Shown here one piece after another: positions 35,308 to 39,504 of a stretch of DNA of 39,504 nt. The stretch is from contig JAAUTS010000008.1 in NCBI GenBank assembly GCA_012031345.1, positions 1 through 39,504 of the forward strand, read 5' to 3'. A program made the position numbers and the translations under genes. Source of the DNA: Blastochloris sp. Its GTDB lineage: Bacteria; Verrucomicrobiota; Verrucomicrobiia; Methylacidiphilales; JAAUTS01. Position 1 is the first letter of the stretch; the number at the start of each line of letters is the position of its first letter. The notes beneath the pieces were generated by a model that did no database searches, was not told where the DNA came from, and was given only the letters and a program-made list of their open reading frames with translations.

Positions 35308-36129
35308 ATGGATTTCTGGAACATCGATTTCATGCGGAACACCTTCCTCTCCGCACTGCTCCTGGGCCCGGCCTGCGCCCTGCTCGGCGTCTTTGTCACC
35401 CTTCGTGGCATGGCCTTCTTCAGTGATGCCCTCGCCCACTCCGCCTTGACTGGAGTCGCCCTGAGCCTACTCCTACAGGAATTGCTTGGTTGGAACATTG
35501 ACCCCATGCTCGTTGTTCTCCTCTTTAGCCTTGGCTTGGCCACGGCCATGGCCTACTTCTTTGAACGCACCCAACTCCGTCCGGACACCATCATCTCCTT
35601 CAGCTTCACGGGCAGCGTGGCCCTGGGCTACATCCTAATCAGCATGTTGGGTCAATATCGCATCATTGACGGCCTGCTCTTCGGCAGTATTTACTCCAAC
35701 AGCACTCCCGACCTTTTAAAACAACTCACCCTTCTTGTGACCATCACCACTTTCACCCTTTGGCAACTACGCCCTTACACTCTCGCGGTCCTTCAACCCG
35801 ATCTGGCCCATATACAAAACATCAACACTCGCCACCTGAATTACATTTTCTCCCTCCTCATCGCAGTCACAGTCAGCATTACCCTCAAGATGGCTGGCGC
35901 ACTACTCCTCAGCGCACTCATCGTCACCCCCGCCGCCGCCGCCAAACTGCTCGCACCCAACTTTCGCTTTTTCCTGATTCTTGCCCCCCTCTTAGGCACG
36001 GGAGCTGCCACCGCTGGAGTGCTCCTTTCTTTCCGCTTGGACTCCCCCACCGGCCCCACCATCGTTCTCACCAACGTCGCCATCCTCATTCTCTGCCTGC
36101 TCCAAGCCTCCCTGCGCCGCCGCGCCTGA
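35308..36129 (+). CDS. znuB: Zinc ABC transporter permease ZnuB
   Basis: ZnuB forms the zinc channel in the inner membrane. The 273 residues contain eight or nine hydrophobic helices and the family signatures FMRNTFLSALLLGPACALLGVFVTLRGMAFFSDALAHSALTGVAL near the start and MAGALLLSALIVTPAAAAKLLA in the second half. It is the last gene of the Zur-type operon that starts at the PEP-CTERM gene. A MITE-like inverted-repeat element lies 25 bases after its stop. Confidence 0.95.
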   Translation: MDFWNIDFMRNTFLSALLLGPACALLGVFVTLRGMAFFSDALAHSALTGVALSLLLQELLGWNIDPMLVVLLFSLGLATAMAYFFERTQLRPDTIISFSFTGSVALGYILISMLGQYRIIDGLLFGSIYSNSTPDLLKQLTLLVTITTFTLWQLRPYTLAVLQPDLAHIQNINTRHLNYIFSLLIAVTVSITLKMAGALLLSALIVTPAAAAKLLAPNFRFFLILAPLLGTGAATAGVLLSFRLDSPTGPTIVLTNVAILILCLLQASLRRRA

Positions 36130-36154
36130 TCTCCAGCTCCTGCAGCTCTCTTCA

Positions 36155-36317
36155 GAGGCTGCCTAAAAAAGTGGGCGAGGTAAAATTTCAAAAAGAAAAT
36201 TTCGTCCGGCTAGGGCCGACGAAGGCGCCTATCCACAAGGATCCGCAACCGAGGAGCAATCACGCAGGAAGGAATTTTTCGCAGAAAGTTTGCCTCACCC
36301 ACTTTTTAGACCGCCTC
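36155..36317. mobile_element. MITE-like element with 29-base terminal inverted repeats
   Basis: The left end (36155-36183, GAGGCTGCCTAAAAAAGTGG...) and the right end (36289-36317, ...CCACTTTTTAGACCGCCTC) are inverted copies with four substitutions and one base of length difference. The 105-base middle contains a hairpin, TTCGTC-GGC with GCC-GACGAA (about 36205-36228). There is no coding capacity. The right end abuts the stop codon of the glutathione peroxidase gene exactly, so it may act as that gene's or znuB's terminator. It is typical of a non-autonomous miniature element. Confidence 0.8.
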
Positions 36318-36878
36318 TTATTCCTTCAAAGCAGCCGCAATCGCACCCGCAAGCTCCGCACTGTCCGGCGCCACCTTGCTCGGAAAGGCCGCCCGCACCC
36401 GCCCATCCTTGCCCACCAGATATTTGTGAAAATTCCATTTCGGCTCTCCCCAGCCCCGCGCCAAAAAAACATACAACGGAGACGCCTTGTCCCCCTGCGT
36501 CACCACCTTCTCAAACATCGGAAAACTTACCCCGTAGTTTTTGGAACAAAACGAAGCAATCTCCTCCTCCGTCCCCGGCTCCTGCCCGCCGAAGTCGTTC
36601 GATGGAAAGCCCAGGATCACCAGACCCTCCCCCTGACGCTCCGTGTAAAGCTTCTGCAAGCCCGCATACTGCTTCGTGAAACCACAACGCGAGGCCACGT
36701 TCACCACCAAAACCACCTTGCCACGATACAAAGCCAGCGACTCCTCCGCCCCGCCCAGACGTCTCAAACTAAAATCATATAAAGTTTCTGATTCTTTCAT
36801 GGAAATCCTTTCCGCTTGAACCACAGGTGCCGATCCCAGCAACAAACCAAGACCCAACACCGACATCATTTTAATCAT
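36318..36878 (-). CDS. Glutathione-peroxidase-family thiol peroxidase, exported
   Basis: GPx-family enzymes of bacteria reduce hydroperoxides, usually with thioredoxin. A signal peptide (MIKMMSVLGLGLLLGSAPVVQA) precedes the domain. The catalytic set is NVASRCGFTKQY (Cys65), GFPSNDFGGQEPG (Gln99) and KWNFHKYLV (Trp148, Asn149), and the resolving Cys may be Cys111 in SFCSKNYG. Selenocysteine is not used. It is 186 residues with the signal. Export suggests protection of the periplasm. The stop codon touches the MITE-like element. A second ATG at residue 5 is possible. Confidence 0.93.
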   Translation of the reverse strand: MIKMMSVLGLGLLLGSAPVVQAERISMKESETLYDFSLRRLGGAEESLALYRGKVVLVVNVASRCGFTKQYAGLQKLYTERQGEGLVILGFPSNDFGGQEPGTEEEIASFCSKNYGVSFPMFEKVVTQGDKASPLYVFLARGWGEPKWNFHKYLVGKDGRVRAAFPSKVAPDSAELAGAIAAALKE

Positions 36879-36949
36879 ACACCTAACCTAAACCCATCCA
36901 CCTTCCTGGCAAGCCCCTCTCTCTCCGGCTTTGCTCCAACTCTAGTGGG

Positions 36950-37983
36950 CTATGCCCCAGCCAGCTCCACCGGACGTCCCACCGCCTGCAAAAACGGTCT
37001 CAACCCCTGCATCAATTGTCCAAACGCAGCAAAATCCAATTGCTGTTGCCCGTCACTCCAGGCACCGGAGGGATCAGGATGCACCTCCACCAACAAGGCA
37101 TCCGCTCCCAACACCACCGCCGCCTTGCACAACTCCACCACCAAATCCGCGCGACCACAACCCTGACTCGGATCCACCACCACCGGAAGATGCGACTCCT
37201 TCTTCGCAATCGCCACCGCGCTCAAATCCAGCGTGTTGCGCGTGTAAGTTTCAAAAGTCCGTATGCCCCGCTCACACAACATCACTTGCGAATTGCCCTC
37301 CGCTAAAGCATATTCCGCCGCCAACAACCACTCCTCCATCTTCATGCTCATCCCCCGCTTCAATAAAATCGGACGCCCACTCCGCGCCGCACGTTGTAAC
37401 AGCCGGAAGTTCTGTGCGTTCCGTGTCCCGATCTGCAACACATCCGCCACCTCCGCCACCCGCTCCACATCCTCCTCCGCCAACAACTCTGTCACAATCC
37501 CCAACCCCGTCTCCTCCCGCGCTTGGCCAACAATCGTAACCCCGCCTCTCCCAAACCCTGAAACTCATACGGCGACGTCCTCGGTTTATAAGCTCCACCC
37601 CGCAGAAAAGTCGCTCCCGCTTTCTTCACCGCATGGGCCGAACGCAAAATCTGCTCCTCCGACTCCACCGAACAGGGCCCTGCCATCACACACAGCGGCT
37701 GCCCCGCACCGATCCTCCTCCCCCCACTGACAATCACCGTGTCTCCCGCCACCGCCTCACGACTCACCAGCTTGTACCGCTTCTGCACCCGCAACACCGC
37801 TTCCACCTGGGGCCACGAATTCAAAGCCTCCAAGGTATGATGCGTCCGCTCATCCCCGATCGCCGCAATCACCGTCTGCACCGCCCCGGTGATGGGCCGC
37901 GGTTCATAACCCAGCCTGCCCACTTCCTTCAACACCGCATCGATCTCTTCCGGACTGGCATGAGCACGCAGGACAACAATCAT
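36950..37983 (-). CDS. aroF: 3-deoxy-7-phosphoheptulonate synthase, AroF/AroA-Q type (one frameshift)
   Basis: DAHP synthase joins phosphoenolpyruvate and erythrose 4-phosphate, the first step of the shikimate pathway. An N-terminal ferredoxin-like regulatory domain (about 1-70; MIVVLRAHASPEEIDAVLKEV) precedes the TIM barrel with MAGPCSVES, FLRGGAYKPRTSPYEFQG, QIGTRNAQNF, PILLKRGM, MLCERGIRTFE, VVVDPSQGCGR and LLVEVHPDPSGAWSDG. The ATG frame ends at 37492 after RLLAKRG; one G missing at 37521-37523 restores LLAKAREETGLGIVTELL and continues to 36950. The restored length is about 344 residues. The regulatory domain suggests feedback by an aromatic amino acid. Confidence 0.95.
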
Positions 37984-38138
37984 GGGGTGATCTTATTCCC
38001 GCCCTCCACAAAAAGCAATTCAGCCGATGGCCCGGCGTTTCTCCAACCCAACCTTTCCCTCTCCTGCCCATTCCAGTCTTGAAGTCGTAACAGAAAATCC
38101 ACTCGCCCGGAACCTTTCCCTTGGATATACAAAGCCCC

Positions 38139-39175
38139 ATGTCCCAACGTCCTCCCTACAGCACTGGCCGAAACGATATCGAACAAAAAATTGACGATCT
38201 CATCCAAGCTTGGGACATCCACTCCGATCCCGGCCTTTTCCGCGAAATGCTCGTCACCATTCTCAAGTTTGCCGAAGACAAACCGCACCCCAAAGACATC
38301 AAACTCTTCAACCGCGCCCTCAAAGAAATGCGCTACGCCAACCGCGTCTTCCAACCCTACGAGGGCGTGCGCAAAATCAGCATCTTCGGCTCCGCCCGCA
38401 CCCCGGAAACCACCTCCGAATACCAGACCGCCGAAGCCTTTGGTCGTCTCATGATGGAGTCCGGCTACATGGTCATCACGGGAGGCGGTCACGGCATCAT
38501 GGGAGCCGCCCAGGCCGGAGCGGGGCGCGAACGCAGCTTTGCTCTCAACATCCAACTGCCTTTTGAACAACACCCCAACAGCACCATCGCCGGAGATCCC
38601 AAACTCATCAACTTCCGTTACTTCTTCACCCGCAAACTGAACTTTGTCAAAAACTCCGACGCCATCGCTCTCCTCCCCGGCGGCTTCGGCACTATGGATG
38701 AAGGCTTCGAAGCCATCACCCTGCTCCAAACCGGCAAAGCTCCCCTCGTCCCTGTCGTCCTCATTGATGCGCCGGGCGGCAACTTTTGGCGAACCTTCGC
38801 CCAATATCTCCGCGACCACCTCCTCAACGACGGACTCATCTCCGCCGAAGATTTTCATCTCTTCAAACTCACCGACAACATCAACGAAGCCCGCAAGGAA
38901 ATTTTAAATTTCTATTATAACTTCCACTCTTACCGCTACGTCCACGATGAGTTGGTCATCCGCACCCAGCGCGAGATCCCCCCTGCCGCCGTCAGCCGTC
39001 TGGTCGATGACTTCCAAGACATCCTCACCGATACCAACTCCCTCCGCACCTGTAGTTTCTCCCGGAAGAAATCAACGAACCAGAAATCGCCCACCTCCCC
39101 CGACTCTGCCTCAAGTTCAACCGTAAAAACCACGGACGCCTCCGCCTCCTCATCGACCGCCTCAACCTGTTCTAA
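38139..39175 (+). CDS. LOG-family (TIGR00730) nucleotide phosphoribohydrolase-like protein (one frameshift)
   Basis: LOG proteins cleave the N-glycosidic bond of nucleoside monophosphates. The core has ISIFGSARTP, VITGGGHGIMGAAQAGAG, the catalytic PGGFGTMDEGFEA, and LVPVVLID. The N-terminal extension of about 80 residues and the C-terminal extension make this the large type, whose substrate is not clear from sequence. The start at the ATG 38139 is preferred to a TTG at 38121. After NSLRTCSF the frame turns into a Ser/Thr-rich tail; one missing T at 39056-39058 gives LPEEINEPEIAHLPRLCLKF...LLIDRLNLF and a stop at 39175. The restored length is about 345 residues. Confidence 0.9.
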
Positions 39176-39504
39176 CTCAAGCCCTGAGCCCACCCCCTCC
39201 GTCATCACGAGGAGCAACGCGACGTGGTGATCCAGAGGGCCAGCAGTCAATAACTCGAAACCCGCGCCCTTTCGCATCCTTGGATTTTTTAAAAAACAAA
39301 CTTCTCAACCTGACTCAACCCTGAGCCCATCCCCTATATCAAGAGGGGCAGAAAGGGCCAACGGCCCGCTTCCGGGTGTGTTTTCCCAGTCCCCCGACAC
39401 GGAGTGTAAAGTTTGAAGACCGGATTCAGCTGCCCCTAATTAGAAATCAGCTTGCCCCGCCTTACGCGGGGAAATTCGAAATTTCCTCCCCTCCTCCCTT
39501 CAAA
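39176..39504. repeat. Terminal intergenic region with dispersed repeats
   Basis: No gene is seen up to the window end. Fragments of the ACTCGAAACCC family are at 39246-39264 (CAATAACTCGAAACC) and 39399-39452 (CGGAGTGTAAAGTTTGAAGA, then ATTAGAAATCAG). These are related to the copies at 13205-13290 and 17699-17764. The last part, CCCCGC-CTTAC-GCGGGG (about 39455-39471), can form a hairpin. A further gene may begin beyond the window. Confidence 0.55.

Noticed and set aside
35760-36782. Long plus-strand frame across the end of znuB, the MITE and the GPx gene
   Set aside because: It is out of frame with two clear genes and consists of His/Arg/Pro-rich low-complexity residues.

Overview
This 39.5 kb window looks like chromosome of a member of the Verrucomicrobiota. 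The reasons are gene content and repeats: a gene order rplY-pth-rpsF-ssb-rplI followed by bamA-ompH-lpxD, a PEP-CTERM surface protein, a pseudopilin-like protein ending in an ANYLFADG-type motif, a bacterial SET protein, and several intergenic repeat types of the kind known from Verrucomicrobia and Planctomycetes. The genus cannot be told from the sequence.

Layout. (1) 1-1458: intergenic repeats, a SET-domain gene, tRNA-Met(CAT) and a copy of that tRNA's 3' end. (2) 1459-8450, minus strand: the lipid A and outer-membrane genes lpxD, ompH, bamA, then rplI, ssb, rpsF, pth, rplY. (3) 8451-11598: an accessory stretch in which two PIN toxin/Phd-like antitoxin pairs and one AT-rich membrane-protein gene are separated by copies of the same direct repeat. 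(4) 11599-17522: a HEAT-THUMP-methyltransferase fusion, a short-chain dehydrogenase, a nitroreductase, prfC and metF. (5) 17523-20401: repeats, a SOUL-type heme-binding protein, and an overlapping three-gene unit of a ParA ATPase, an unrecognised helical protein and a PD-(D/E)XK-type nuclease. (6) 20412-21901: an orphan NtrC-type regulator. (7) 21953-36129: a large metal (very probably zinc) island. (8) 36155-39504: a MITE-like element, glutathione peroxidase, DAHP synthase, a LOG-family protein and more repeats.

The zinc island is the most coherent system. A Fur-family regulator (probably Zur) is divergent from a six-gene plus-strand run across a near-perfect TGATAAT-CT-ATTATCA operator. The run encodes a His-bearing PEP-CTERM protein, a pseudopilin-like protein, a COG0523 GTPase and ZnuA-ZnuC-ZnuB. 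Next to it are a PF03773 permease with its TIGR03943 partner, and a long minus-strand run encoding a degenerate LytM protein, a second COG0523 GTPase, a small Cys-containing exported protein, a TonB-dependent receptor, a Cys-pair lipoprotein, a PepSY membrane protein and a third COG0523 GTPase with a 14-His loop. Inferred job: outer-membrane uptake, surface and periplasmic capture, inner-membrane transport and cytosolic delivery of zinc under deficiency.

A caution on quality: at least 15 single- or double-base frameshifts interrupt otherwise well-conserved genes, nearly all at short homopolymers, including essential ones (bamA, rplI, rplY). They look like sequencing or assembly indels rather than real pseudogenes. 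Spans given for those genes are the restored ones.
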